Shown: positions 54,288 to 62,767, numbered from the stretch's first letter. The stretch is DNA of 64,000 bases from CAZHJK01 sp964533275 (GCA_964533275.1 CAZHJK010000003.1:62001-126000); one strand, 5' to 3'. The notes: generated by a model from the letters alone, not told the origin. Numbers and translations: made by a program.

Positions 54288-54502
54288 AGTGTAGAGTAGT
54301 CCATAAAACTTATATAACTTTTTCTAGAAATTAATTACACAAATTTTCTTATTGATTTATCTTTTTACCAAGAAAAACATATTCAATAAAATAACTTAAA
54401 AAATATCTAAAAAATAGTAAATAATGGTTTATATCTTGTAAAATAGAGCATACTATATTTAGTAATATATGTAATATAATGAAAATTTTGTTATTAAGGA
54501 GA

Positions 54503-54582
54503 AAAAGGCAAACTTATTGAAAGATAAGGACGCAAAGCTATGAGTCTAAAGTAACGAAAGTTACGATGACTGTCAAGCCGCC
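54503..54582 (+). ncRNA. Class I cyclic-di-GMP riboswitch aptamer (GEMM-I)
   Basis: GGCAAAC (54507-54513) is followed by a hairpin TTATT-GAAA-GATAA with a GAAA tetraloop, then GGACGCAAAGC, then CTAAA, a second hairpin GTAAC-GAAA-GTTAC and GATGACTGTCAAGCCGCC. These are the hallmark blocks of GEMM-I in the right order. The closing GCC (54577-54579) can pair with GGC at 54507-54509 as P1 and is shared with the terminator's 5' arm. It lies ~110 bases upstream of the Cna-B gene and ~240 bases downstream of the class II aptamer on the same strand. Confidence 0.9.
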
Positions 54583-54605
54583 AGATTAATTTCAGGCGGT
54601 TTTTT
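54578..54605 (+). terminator. Expression-platform terminator of the class I riboswitch
   Basis: CCGCC (54578-54582) pairs with GGCGG (54595-54599) around a 12-base loop, followed by six T. It overlaps the P1 closing strand of the aptamer, so bound ligand should reduce termination. Confidence 0.85.
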
Positions 54606-54693
54606 GCATTTATATTTAGTAATAAAGAATGGAGGGGATTGTTCTGATAAAGATTGATCTTTATATAGGAATAAAAAAGGAGGTGAAATTCTT

Positions 54694-56664
54694 ATGAAAT
54701 GGAAAGAAAAAAAGGGCAAACTCAGTTTGTTCGTGATATTTGTTTTACTCTTCTCTTTAGTAGCATCCTCACTAGCGATGGCAGAGACAATAGATGCTAA
54801 TTCACAAAAGGAAGTCATAGATACCCAAGCAGAAGAAACCCTATTAGAAGAAAGTGAAGATGAACCTGAGGTAGAACCTGAGGAAGAAGATGAACCTGAG
54901 GTAGAACCAAAGGAAGAATTAGGAGAAGAAACTGGAATAGAATGTGAAGATGAAGAAATCGCGTTAGAACCGGAACTGGAAAAACCAGCAAGCATTACTC
55001 CAATGAATCAGATTGAGGGGATAGAAACTGAGTTAGCAGAACCAGAAAAATCAACAATGTCTATCAATGATGAGGATACCAGCGTTTTGGCAGTGCCTGA
55101 TGAAACAGCAAGTGATATTGGGATTATGGCGACAGAGGATAACCCTCCCTTGTTTACATCACATCCAGATTATTTCAGCGCAGAATTGGATGGGACTTCA
55201 ACAAACGGACACACGGAAGCTCAACTAATTTGGGTGGGAACAGATTCATATATATATGTAGCTGTAAATTCGACACATAAACTAGAGTATATGAAGATAG
55301 GCAATGAAAATAAACAATACGAACCAGTGTATGTTTATCCAGAGATAGGAAATAATCCATCAGAATCACAGTTAAAATTAGCGAGTATTATAGTAGATGG
55401 AGCTTCCTATAGTCCGACAATGAATTTGACGGGTAATACAAAAGACTCACATTGGACTATTTTTCAATTTCCAATGTCAGTAATAGAAGAAGATGGTACC
55501 TATAACTTTTTTATCAAAGGGACAGGTGGTGGTCATGATATTGAAGATGAGTACACTGTACAAATTCCCAAAATAGCTGCGAACCTAACAAAGTATTGGA
55601 TTGGAGGTAATAGTGAACCAGTTGTGTTTGAACTTTACCGTACAACAGATAATCCAGAATCAGAGGAAGCTATTTGGAAACTGGTTCCATCGGACGAAGA
55701 AGGAACAATAACACTTGATCCATTGCCAGTAGATGATACAGTCGAAGATGCACCAGAAGGTACAACTTATTACGCAGATTATTTTTGGGAAGAATTGGCC
55801 TTTGCGGATACAGGTACACTTAAAAGATATTCCTACAAAGTTATCGAAGAAAACCCAGGTCCGGGATACGAAGCAACATTAAAAGAAGAAGACTATAATG
55901 ACGAGACCAGAACTTACACATTCGTTGTTGTGAACGACTATACCATTCCAATTGAGGATGTTACTGCAACTAAGATTTGGATAGGCGGCGAAGATGTACG
56001 ACCCGATTTATGGTTCCAACTATGGAGAACTACATACTTAGGTGTCGATGAAATTGCAGATGAGGTGACTCCTCAGAAATTGCCGACAACTGATGATTCT
56101 GTCAATGTAACTTTTCAAAACATTCAACAGACTGATAGTAATGGTAATGAATATACATTCTTTGTAAAAGAAGGAATATATGATGGAGAGACCTTTACAG
56201 AAGATGTACCTACAGACTTTGAACAAACAGGAGATGGCTTAGAGCTAACAAACACCTATCTTCGTCCAGGAAAAATCACTATTACTAAGACAGTAGATAA
56301 CTCCAAATCAGTTGATGAAGATAAAGAATATGATATCTTTATCTATGGTCCCGATGGAATTGAGTATGTTGTAAGTTTAAAAAATCAAGAAAAGGTAACT
56401 TTAGAAAATCTCTATTTAGGTGAATATGAGGTCAGGGAAACAGTTCCAATGAACTATGAATTAGTTGAAATTATTAACAGCAACATTACCTTAACTTCAG
56501 AAAGCTTAGAAGGTTCTTCTACAGTAATCAATAAGCCAGATAATGATGGTTGGTTCTATGATGACGATACTAGAATAAACACCTTTGCTGGAGTCGTTAT
56601 TAAAACAGTGCAGAATGTAGTTGCTAGTATTGTTGATTTCATAGTTGGTCCTTGGTTGGCTTAG
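54694..56664 (+). CDS. Secreted Cna-B-domain surface protein
   Basis: 656 residues after AAAAAGGAGGTGAAATTC. The signal peptide is residues 1-31 (LFVIFVLLFSLVASSLAMAE). A Glu/Pro-rich stretch with the repeat DEPEVEP occupies ~50-110. An unidentified beta-rich domain covers ~150-290. Cna-B-like domains follow at ~295-410 (LTKYWIGG ... FELYRT ... YSYKVIEENPGPGYE), ~420-520 (ATKIWIGGEDVRPDLWFQLWRT) and ~525-615 (ITKTVD ... LYLGEYEVRETVP). Lys near each domain start and Glu in YKVIEEN are candidates for intramolecular isopeptide bonds. The C-terminus is hydrophobic (VVASIVDFIVGPWLA) with no LPXTG or basic tail. It is the first gene of the c-di-GMP-controlled operon and probably a shaft or adhesive component of the surface fibre. 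Confidence 0.88.
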   Translation: MKWKEKKGKLSLFVIFVLLFSLVASSLAMAETIDANSQKEVIDTQAEETLLEESEDEPEVEPEEEDEPEVEPKEELGEETGIECEDEEIALEPELEKPASITPMNQIEGIETELAEPEKSTMSINDEDTSVLAVPDETASDIGIMATEDNPPLFTSHPDYFSAELDGTSTNGHTEAQLIWVGTDSYIYVAVNSTHKLEYMKIGNENKQYEPVYVYPEIGNNPSESQLKLASIIVDGASYSPTMNLTGNTKDSHWTIFQFPMSVIEEDGTYNFFIKGTGGGHDIEDEYTVQIPKIAANLTKYWIGGNSEPVVFELYRTTDNPESEEAIWKLVPSDEEGTITLDPLPVDDTVEDAPEGTTYYADYFWEELAFADTGTLKRYSYKVIEENPGPGYEATLKEEDYNDETRTYTFVVVNDYTIPIEDVTATKIWIGGEDVRPDLWFQLWRTTYLGVDEIADEVTPQKLPTTDDSVNVTFQNIQQTDSNGNEYTFFVKEGIYDGETFTEDVPTDFEQTGDGLELTNTYLRPGKITITKTVDNSKSVDEDKEYDIFIYGPDGIEYVVSLKNQEKVTLENLYLGEYEVRETVPMNYELVEIINSNITLTSESLEGSSTVINKPDNDGWFYDDDTRINTFAGVVIKTVQNVVASIVDFIVGPWLA

Positions 56665-56679
56665 ATAGGAGCTTAAGAA

Positions 56680-57210
56680 ATGAAAAACCATAAAGCTTAT
56701 AGCATAATTAGTAATATCATCTTTACACTCTTTATGCTTCTAATGGTCATTCTCATATTTATAACAGCCCAATCTAAGCTTACCGGAAAAGAGCCTACCA
56801 TACTTGGTTACAGGCTATATGTTGTAGAAAGTGGGAGTATGACCCCCACCTTACCAATCAGTAGCATGATTATTGTAAAAGAAAAGCAAGCACAGGAAAT
56901 TAATAAGGGCGACATAATCACCTATTATGGAAATGACAATAATACAAGGGTGACCCATAGAGTAGTTGAAGTTCAGAACAATGGAACAGCTTTTATCACC
57001 CAAGGGGATGCCAATAAAACATCAGATCCTAACCCTTTAGAGGGAAAAAAGTTAATAGGGAAAGTGGTTTTTATGGTCCCCTATATTGGAAGTATTTTAA
57101 GGTTTTTAAGCACACCCCTAGGCATTATCCTCCTACTCACAGGATCCATATTGTGGATGGTAATACCTAAGTTCCTTAAAAAGGAGGAAAGAAGTACAAA
57201 TTTGCAATAA
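56680..57210 (+). CDS. sipW: SipW-type signal peptidase I
   Basis: 176 residues with membrane segments at ~13-30 and ~140-165. The catalytic Ser is S53 in VVESGSMTPTLP. The second catalytic residue is His93 in RVTHRVVEV, not Lys, which marks the ER-type (Ser-His) peptidases such as Bacillus SipW. FITQGDANKTSDPNPLEGKKLIGKV is the conserved following block. SipW-type enzymes remove the special signal peptides of TasA-like fibre proteins, and two of these are encoded directly downstream. It starts 15 bases after the Cna-B gene and is part of the same operon. Confidence 0.92.
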   Translation: MKNHKAYSIISNIIFTLFMLLMVILIFITAQSKLTGKEPTILGYRLYVVESGSMTPTLPISSMIIVKEKQAQEINKGDIITYYGNDNNTRVTHRVVEVQNNGTAFITQGDANKTSDPNPLEGKKLIGKVVFMVPYIGSILRFLSTPLGIILLLTGSILWMVIPKFLKKEERSTNLQ

Positions 57211-57224
57211 AAGGATGGATGCAT

Positions 57225-57779
57225 ATGAAACGAAAAATAATTGCAGTATCCACAATTTTATTAGTAGCTCTGTTAATAGTCGGCGCTTCAATGGCTTGGT
57301 TTACAGATACATCCGCTGAAGAAGCCAATGAATTTCAGATGGGCACTGTACAAGTAAAAGTCGTAGAAGAAGGCTTTGAAGATTTAGAAAATGTTATAGC
57401 TACAACTTATAATAAAAATGTGCAAGTCCAAAGTCTAGGCACCAAGAAAACCTATGTGAGAGTAAGATTGGTTCCAGAGTGGAGTGTTCCTAGTTTACCA
57501 GTATCTAATGTAGAGTTAAACTTAGCTGATAATAGTGATTGGATGCTTCAGGATGATGGACATTACTACTTTAAGTACTATCTAGAGAAGGATGATACAA
57601 CAAGTCCATTATTAGAAAGTGTGACATTTACAGAATTACCCCCTGAGTATGAAGGAGCAACCTTCACACTCAAGGTAGTGGCAGAAGGGGTCCAAATTAC
57701 ACACGAAGCTTGGAAAGATGTTTGGGGACTTGAAAATCTTCCATTTACAGCAGAAAAAGCCTGGATACCATTACCTTGA
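57225..57779 (+). CDS. TasA/CalY-like fibre protein 1
   Basis: 184 residues from MKRKIIAVST (an ATG six bases earlier is also possible). The N-terminal signal IIAVSTILLVALLIVGASMAWFTDT has the SipW-substrate shape: a long hydrophobic core ending in a Gly/Ala-rich part followed by AWFTDT. The mature part is a TasA/camelysin-like beta sandwich (EEANEFQMGTVQVKVVEEGF, KNVQVQSLGTKKTYVRVRLVPEW, GATFTLKVVAEGVQITH). It follows sipW by 14 bases. Such proteins polymerise into biofilm matrix fibres outside the cell; that function is inferred from the family. Confidence 0.85.
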   Translation: MKRKIIAVSTILLVALLIVGASMAWFTDTSAEEANEFQMGTVQVKVVEEGFEDLENVIATTYNKNVQVQSLGTKKTYVRVRLVPEWSVPSLPVSNVELNLADNSDWMLQDDGHYYFKYYLEKDDTTSPLLESVTFTELPPEYEGATFTLKVVAEGVQITHEAWKDVWGLENLPFTAEKAWIPLP

Positions 57780-57862
57780 AAACCTTAATAAAAGGACATG
57801 ATGGCTTAATTAGCCAAAAAATATAAAATAATAAAATTATAAAAAACAAGGAGGATTTAAAA

Positions 57863-58447
57863 ATGAAAAAGCGTAATATTATGATTGGATCCGCAGTTTT
57901 ATTAGCAGTATTATTAGTAGTAGGAGGAACTATGGCTTGGTTTACAGCTGAAACTGAAGAGGTAGCTAATGATTTTACAGCAGGTACAGTTGAGATCGAA
58001 TTAGTAGATAATTTTGCTAATGAAGTAGATGTAAACCCTGGAGATTGCTTCGAAAGAAAAGTAACTGTAACAAACACTGGAACCAAGAAAGCGATGGTAA
58101 GAGTTCATGAATCAACAGTATTGACACTTGACCAAGATGCTGATGTGTCCGTAGGTTTTGAGCCAAATATAGGTATAGTAGAATTTGAAGTCAACGATAA
58201 ATGGGAATATGTTCCAAGTGATAATTGTTTCTACTATACAGAGGTATTATTACCAGGTACAACAACAGAGCCTATCTTAGAAGAAAATAATATTTGTTTT
58301 AACGGTCCAGGCATGGGCAATGAGTATCAAGGTGCAACATTTACAATAAATTTGCAAGCAGAAGCAATCCAAGCAACCAATGGTGCTCCAGCGACTGAAG
58401 GATGGAAATTTGATCCATTAGCAGCAGAAGAAGAAGAAGAAGAATAA
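57863..58447 (+). CDS. TasA/CalY-like fibre protein 2
   Basis: 194 residues after CAAGGAGGATTTAAAA. Signal MKKRNIMIGSAVLLAVLLVV plus GGTMAWFTAET; then EEVANDFTAGTVEIELVDNF, VTVTNTGTKKAMVRVHEST and YQGATFTINLQAEAIQATN, the same fold as its upstream neighbour. Two cysteines in the mature part could form a disulphide. The C-terminus is a run of Glu (AAEEEEEE). The strong binding site suggests that this is the major fibre subunit, with protein 1 perhaps a starter or cap. Confidence 0.87.
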   Translation: MKKRNIMIGSAVLLAVLLVVGGTMAWFTAETEEVANDFTAGTVEIELVDNFANEVDVNPGDCFERKVTVTNTGTKKAMVRVHESTVLTLDQDADVSVGFEPNIGIVEFEVNDKWEYVPSDNCFYYTEVLLPGTTTEPILEENNICFNGPGMGNEYQGATFTINLQAEAIQATNGAPATEGWKFDPLAAEEEEEE

Positions 58448-58525
58448 TATCACATACAAGAAAAGTTTAGCATCATCTCTACTGCATTATTTCAAGCAAA
58501 AAATCCCTTATAAAGGAGGGTGCGT

Positions 58526-59236
58526 ATGAATATGAAAGCATTAAATAAAATAAAAAACCTTAGTATTATCTTAACAATAACTTTACTCCTGGTCTCGCTT
58601 TCAAGTATAAGCGTATTTGCAGATGATTTGAAGGTTGTTGGGAATGATCTTGGTTTGGTTGTCACTCCTGGGGATACCAATTTATTTGATGAATCCAATT
58701 TAAGCCCTGGCGACTGTAAAGAAGCGACTATAACCATAGAGAATAACTATACTTCTCCCTTTGAATTATATTTAAAGGTTAATAGAGAGCAAGAATCTCT
58801 TATAGGAGAACCAGATTTATTGGAAGAAATTATGGCAACCATATCCTATAAGGATGATGTATTTTACCAAGGTCCAATGAGTGCGTTTGCTTTAGCACCT
58901 GATGGTGTTGGTCTAGGGAATTTTAATCCTGGAGATAGCAGAGAAATAAAAATAGAAGTTTGTCTGCCCGGTCCTGAAACAGGAAATGAATTTATGGGAT
59001 TATCTGCTAGTAATCAATGGATTTTCACCGCCCAAGGTGAAGATGTGGTTATTATTGAGGATGAAGATCCTCCCTTGGGGCCTATAGAAGAGGAAACCGT
59101 CATCATCGAAGATGAGGAAACCCCTATCGGAAAGGCAAAGATACCCCAGACCGGAGGTATCCCACCAGAATTATTTTTCCTTGCAGGTGCTACTATAGTA
59201 ACAGCCGGTATTGTGTTAAAGAAGAAAGGTGAATAA
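58526..59236 (+). CDS. Wall-anchored surface protein with IPQTG sorting signal
   Basis: 236 residues from the ATG at 58526, after AAAGGAGGGTGCGT. The signal peptide is ~1-35 (LTITLLLVSLSSISVFAD). The mature part is beta-rich (DESNLSPGDCKEATITIENNY, FELYLKVNREQ, FNPGDSREIKIEVCLPGPETGNEF). An acidic linker (EDEDPPLGPIEEETVIIEDEET) leads to IPQTGG, a hydrophobic stretch (LFFLAGATIVTAGIVL) and KKKGE, a complete cell-wall sorting signal. It is probably linked to peptidoglycan by a sortase encoded elsewhere and may anchor the TasA-like fibre. It is the last gene of the operon, followed by repeats and a terminator. Confidence 0.88.
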   Translation: MNMKALNKIKNLSIILTITLLLVSLSSISVFADDLKVVGNDLGLVVTPGDTNLFDESNLSPGDCKEATITIENNYTSPFELYLKVNREQESLIGEPDLLEEIMATISYKDDVFYQGPMSAFALAPDGVGLGNFNPGDSREIKIEVCLPGPETGNEFMGLSASNQWIFTAQGEDVVIIEDEDPPLGPIEEETVIIEDEETPIGKAKIPQTGGIPPELFFLAGATIVTAGIVLKKKGE

Positions 59237-59421
59237 GATGCTTCACTATATTCAGCATGACAATATTATAAAAAGGTGAGTAGAATATAAGGTTTATTGG
59301 TGAATCACTGGAAAAGTCTGATTTTGTCATCCTGAGGAGCTTGTGACGAAGGATCTTAGCTTTAAGATGCTTCACTCCGTTCAGTATGACAAATTTAAAA
59401 AATGTAAAAAGGTGAGTAAAT
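59236..59421. repeat. Direct-repeat pair of an intergenic element
   Basis: AGATGCTTCACT ... TTCAG(C/T)ATGACAA, followed ~10-20 bases later by AAAAAGGTGAGTA, occurs at 59236-59285 and again at 59363-59421. Between the copies lies TCATCCTGAGGAGC ... GAAGGATCTTAGC, the usual partner of this dispersed clostridial repeat. A partial third copy is at ~61330-61365. Confidence 0.65.
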
Positions 59422-59428
59422 CACAATT

Positions 59429-59452
59429 GGAGGCCATTGAGCCTCCTTTTTA
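59429..59452 (+). terminator. Intrinsic terminator of the fibre operon
   Basis: GGAGGC (59429-59434) pairs with GCCTCC (59441-59446), followed by TTTTT. It is the first good terminator after the IPQTG protein gene. Confidence 0.75.
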
Positions 59453-59454
59453 GC

Positions 59455-59535
59455 GCACTATCAGGTGGACAGGGTCGTCCACCCCTACATTCTACAACAT
59501 TGGTAGGGGCAAACGACTCTGTTTGCCCGGGTTTA
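59455..59535. repeat. Double-hairpin intergenic repeat
   Basis: Hairpin one is GGTGGAC (59464-59470) with GTCCACC (59477-59483). Hairpin two is GGGCAAAC (59507-59514) with GTTTGCCC (59521-59528). Hairpin one with its flank GCGCACTATCA recurs inverted at ~62855-62892. It is a mobile-looking REP/BIME-like element with no coding capacity. Confidence 0.65.
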
Positions 59536-59635
59536 CGACGCAAAATTCTACTTATTTTTAATTACTTTTATTGCTTTTAACTATTATGTTATGATAGGGG
59601 TAGATTTCTACAGTAATAGGATTAGGAGGAATTTT

Positions 59636-60289
59636 ATGCTTTTAGAAAATGAACGAAAAGAAATAGTCACCTATGGGAGGAGATTAATAGAAAGTGGATT
59701 AACTAAGGGGACCGGAGGGAATTTAAGTATATTTAACAGAGAAGAGCAACTTATGGCTATTACCCCAAGCGGTATGGATTATTATTCTATTAAGCCGGAG
59801 GATATAGTGGTTATGGATTTACAAGGAGATATAGTAGAGGGGATTAGAACTCCCTCCAGTGAATATGGTATGCATAAAATCTTTTATGAAAAGAGAGAGG
59901 ATATTAATGCAATGGTCCATGCTCACTCCACATATTCTACAACCATTGCTTGTCTTAATTGGGAAATTCCAGCAGTACACTATCTGGTAGCATTTGGGGG
60001 ATTAGATGTTCCCTGTGCTAAATATGCAACCTATGGGACTGCTGAACTAGCTAAAAATGCCTTTGAGGCAATGAAGAATAGAAAGGCTGTACTACTGGCA
60101 AACCATGGATTGCTTGCCGGTGGAGTGTACCTAAATAATGCCTTTAATATAGCAGAGGAAATAGAGTTTTGTGCTGAGGTATATTATAGGGCTAAATCTA
60201 TTGGAAATCCTGTTATTTTACCTAAGAAAGAAATGGAGCTAATGTTAGATAAATTTAAAACCTATGGACAGAAAAAGGAAAATAATTAA
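59636..60289 (+). CDS. fucA: Class II aldolase (L-fuculose-phosphate aldolase-like)
   Basis: 217 residues from the ATG at 59636, after TTAGGAGGAATTTT; the longer frame lacks a site. Zinc ligands are H95, H97 (HAHSTYST) and H157 (LANHGLL). The candidate catalytic acid is E76 in PSSEYGMH. GLTKGTGGNLSI and AITPSGMDYYSIKPEDIVVMDL are the phosphate- and substrate-binding segments. It cleaves a 1-phosphorylated ketose (fuculose-, rhamnulose- or ribulose-phosphate type) to DHAP and an aldehyde. No sugar kinase or isomerase lies nearby, so a role in 5-deoxyribose-type salvage is possible. It ends two bases from the convergent exchanger gene. Confidence 0.85.
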   Translation: MLLENERKEIVTYGRRLIESGLTKGTGGNLSIFNREEQLMAITPSGMDYYSIKPEDIVVMDLQGDIVEGIRTPSSEYGMHKIFYEKREDINAMVHAHSTYSTTIACLNWEIPAVHYLVAFGGLDVPCAKYATYGTAELAKNAFEAMKNRKAVLLANHGLLAGGVYLNNAFNIAEEIEFCAEVYYRAKSIGNPVILPKKEMELMLDKFKTYGQKKENN

Positions 60290-60291
60290 AA

Positions 60292-61251
60292 CTATATATG
60301 ATAAATAAGAAGGAATATGATATAGGAAAAATATCCAAGGAGTAATACAAGTGCTTGGAAGCGGTTAATTCTTTTAGTGAAAAAAGCTGGGATTACTAGT
60401 AGAAAATTCAAAGCAAAGGCTACAGGTATATCTAAGGCAAGGGTTTGTGGATTTACTATTAAATCATTAAAATTTGCAGAAACTCCAATAGTCATTGTTA
60501 CATTTAAGATATTAGAACCTAAAATATTACCCATGGATAATGCTGCATGGCCTTTTCTTATGGCAGATATGGATGTTATTAGTTCTGGCAGTGATGTGCC
60601 TAAGGCTATAAGAGTTAAACTAATAATAGCAGTAGGCATATGCCAATGCTCTGCTATTATTACCCCATAATCCACCAAAAGATTAGCGCCCACTAAAATT
60701 AAAAATGCACCAAAGAAGAATTGAAATACTTGAAAGAGGACTTCCTTGAAGGAAAAGGAGATTTCTTTCTTTCTTTTTTTGTTGTTCTGGAATTTTGTTA
60801 TCTTATAGCGAACAATCTCTACATTAAATAGTAGATAAATAGCCAACATAGAAAAAAGTGCTAGGGAGGATAAATGTCCAATTACCCCGTTAGAGGCTAG
60901 AACCCAAAGAATTACTACATATAGTAAAAGCATGATTCCCTTCACATAAAAAATCCGGGAATTAACCTTGCTAGGTTTAATAATATTGCATATTCCTAAA
61001 ACAAAACCGGTATTACAGATAATGGATCCAACCGCATTACCCATGGACATGGCGGTCTCATTATGGACAGCTGATAGGGCAGAAAACATTGTTTCAGGTA
61101 ATGTGGTGGCTAAGCTTACTATGGTAGCACCGATAATAACCTCAGGTAGTCCGGTAACTTTGGCAAACCAGGTGGCAGCATCTACGAAGAGATCGCCCCC
61201 TTTTATTAAGAGGATAAAGCCAATAAAAAATAATATATAGGGAATAAGCAT
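60292..61251 (-). CDS. CaCA-family calcium/sodium exchanger (YrbG-like)
   Basis: 319 residues with about ten membrane segments in two inverted halves. Alpha-repeat 1 reads SLATTLPETMFS with GNAVGSIICNTGF, and alpha-repeat 2 GTSLPELITSISA with GNILGSNILNVT. The acidic Glu in each LPE motif binds the cation. A positively charged central loop (NNKKRKKE) separates the halves. It exchanges Ca2+ for Na+ or H+ across the cell membrane. Its stop lies two bases from the stop of the aldolase gene, leaving no space for a shared terminator. Confidence 0.92.
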   Translation of the reverse strand: MLIPYILFFIGFILLIKGGDLFVDAATWFAKVTGLPEVIIGATIVSLATTLPETMFSALSAVHNETAMSMGNAVGSIICNTGFVLGICNIIKPSKVNSRIFYVKGIMLLLYVVILWVLASNGVIGHLSSLALFSMLAIYLLFNVEIVRYKITKFQNNKKRKKEISFSFKEVLFQVFQFFFGAFLILVGANLLVDYGVIIAEHWHMPTAIISLTLIALGTSLPELITSISAIRKGHAALSMGNILGSNILNVTMTIGVSANFNDLIVNPQTLALDIPVAFALNFLLVIPAFFTKRINRFQALVLLLGYFSYIIFLLIYHI

Positions 61252-61538
61252 CTTAGGACTTCCTTTCCTTTGATAATACCTTTAATATTTATTCAGCCTT
61301 CTTAGAAAACATGACAGGTATTCCTTTGAGGTCAAGATACTTCACTTCGTTCAGTATGACATTAAAGGATGTGTTCAGCATGATAGGATTTATAAGTACT
61401 TTTTCAGCGATTATGTATGAGGCGACCTAAATTCAAAAAAAAATAAAAAAATTGCATTTACCACTTTACAACTTTAGCATAATAAAGTATACTATATACA
61501 GTACTTGATAATTTACATAAATTAAAGGAGGGGATGGA
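61252..61538. other. Intergenic region between the exchanger and yerC
   Basis: Contains a partial copy of the dispersed repeat (GATACTTCACTTCGTTCAG followed by TATGAC at ~61338-61362 and TTCAGCATGAT at ~61375-61385). Nearer yerC there is an AT-rich stretch with possible -10 elements (TATACT at ~61488, TATATA at ~61494). No ORF. Confidence 0.5.
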
Positions 61539-61859
61539 ATGGAGGATTATCATCATCACTCAAAATTTAAAAATGAGCATGTTGATGAGTTTTTTGAGGC
61601 AATATTAAAGCTAGAAGATTTAAATGAATGTTATAGATTTTTCGAGGATGTCTGCACCATTAAGGAAATCCAATCCATTGCCCAAAGGTTACAGGTTGCA
61701 AAACTATTACAATTGAACGAAAAGTATACAGAAATAGAAAAGCAAACAAAGGCAAGTACAGCAACCATTAGTCGTGTAAATAGATGCTTAAAATATGGGG
61801 CAGATGGATACACCTTAATATTGGATAGACTAGGCTATAAAAATAAAAAACAAGAATAA
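61539..61859 (+). CDS. yerC: YerC/YecD-family TrpR-like DNA-binding protein
   Basis: 106 residues with AAAGGAGGGGATGGA before the ATG. The whole protein is the TrpR-like helical domain: FFEAILKLEDLNECYRFFEDVCTIKEIQSIAQRLQVAKLL, then a helix-turn-helix YTEIEKQTKASTATISRVNRCLKYG and the typical end GYTLILDRLGY. YerC proteins are found across Firmicutes. The regulated genes are mostly unknown. It precedes an amino-acid ABC transporter by ~55 bases on the same strand, so it may be cotranscribed and could control it. Confidence 0.9.
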   Translation: MEDYHHHSKFKNEHVDEFFEAILKLEDLNECYRFFEDVCTIKEIQSIAQRLQVAKLLQLNEKYTEIEKQTKASTATISRVNRCLKYGADGYTLILDRLGYKNKKQE

Positions 61860-61913
61860 CTCAAGAAAAGATAAAACTTAATTGGGTTACAATAAAATTT
61901 AGGAGGAATAATA

Positions 61914-62732
61914 ATGAAAAAAGGATTTATATTAATGACAATTGTACTATTAGTAGTTTCAGTTTTTGCAATGGGATGTAGTAATGAAGCATCTAACGGA
62001 GAAGAGGAAGGAGATAAATCCCTAGAAGCTATAAAGGATAAAGGAACCTTAGTGGTAGGATTGGATGACAGCTTTGCACCTATGGGATTTAGAGATGAAG
62101 CAGGGGAGCTTGTAGGATTTGATGTGGATTTAGCAGCGGCAACCATAGAAAGATTAGGCGTAGAAGTTGAATTCCAGCCAATTGATTGGAATTCAAAGGA
62201 GTTAAGCTTAAATAGTGGCGAAATTGATTGCATCTGGAATGGTTTCTCCATTACACCAGCCAGGGAAAAGGAAGTATTATTCTCAAAACCATATTTAGCA
62301 AATAAACAAATTATTATCGTATTAGCAGACTCTGAAATTACTTCAAAAGAAGATTTTGCGGACCAGGTAGTAGGAGCCCAAATAAATAGTAGTGGATATT
62401 CTGCATTAGAAGCTGAAACAGAGGTTTTTGAATCCTTAAAGGATGTTACAGAATATGATACCTACGATCAAGCATTTTCAGATTTAATGGCAGATAGAAT
62501 TAAAGCAGTTGTAGTAGATGAGGTCTATGGGAAATACTTTATTTCTAAAAAACCAGGAACTTTTAAGGTGCTAGATGATGATTTTGGAACAGAGGAATAT
62601 GGTATTGGATTTAGAATGGAAGACAAGGCATTAAAGTCTGAGATTGATAGTATTATGGATGAGATGAAGGAAGATGGAACAACAGCTGAAATCTCTGAAG
62701 AGTGGTTTGGAGAGGACATAGTATTAAAATAA
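61914..62732 (+). CDS. Polar amino-acid ABC transporter substrate-binding lipoprotein
   Basis: 272 residues. The lipoprotein signal is MKKGFILMTIVLLVVSVF with AMGC and lipidated C22. It is a family 3 binding protein: IKDKGTLVVGLDDSFAPMGFRDEAGELVGFDVDLAAATIERLG, then EVEFQPIDWNSKELSLNSGEIDCIWNGFSITPAREKEVLFSKPY. The Arg in TPARE and the Asp of the FDVDLA segment contact the amino-acid backbone in this family. It captures an amino acid such as glutamine, arginine or cystine. The permease follows after a 230-base gap with a hairpin and a repeat element, and then the ATPase. Confidence 0.93.
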   Translation: MKKGFILMTIVLLVVSVFAMGCSNEASNGEEEGDKSLEAIKDKGTLVVGLDDSFAPMGFRDEAGELVGFDVDLAAATIERLGVEVEFQPIDWNSKELSLNSGEIDCIWNGFSITPAREKEVLFSKPYLANKQIIIVLADSEITSKEDFADQVVGAQINSSGYSALEAETEVFESLKDVTEYDTYDQAFSDLMADRIKAVVVDEVYGKYFISKKPGTFKVLDDDFGTEEYGIGFRMEDKALKSEIDSIMDEMKEDGTTAEISEEWFGEDIVLK

Positions 62733-62740
62733 AAAATTAA

Positions 62741-62766
62741 AAGTAGGGATAGAGATATCCCTACTT
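62741..62766 (+). terminator. Hairpin between binding-protein and permease genes
   Basis: AAGTAGGGATA (62741-62751) pairs perfectly with TATCCCTACTT (62756-62766) around a GAGA loop. No U-run follows. It probably stabilises or partly terminates the binding-protein mRNA. Confidence 0.55.
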
Positions 62767-62767
62767 A

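Noticed and set aside
54430..54480. A second promoter with TATAAT at 54475-54480 between the two riboswitches
   Set aside because: The -10 is good, but no acceptable -35 or extended -10 is present, so I do not list it as a feature. It remains the main alternative to the tandem-switch model.
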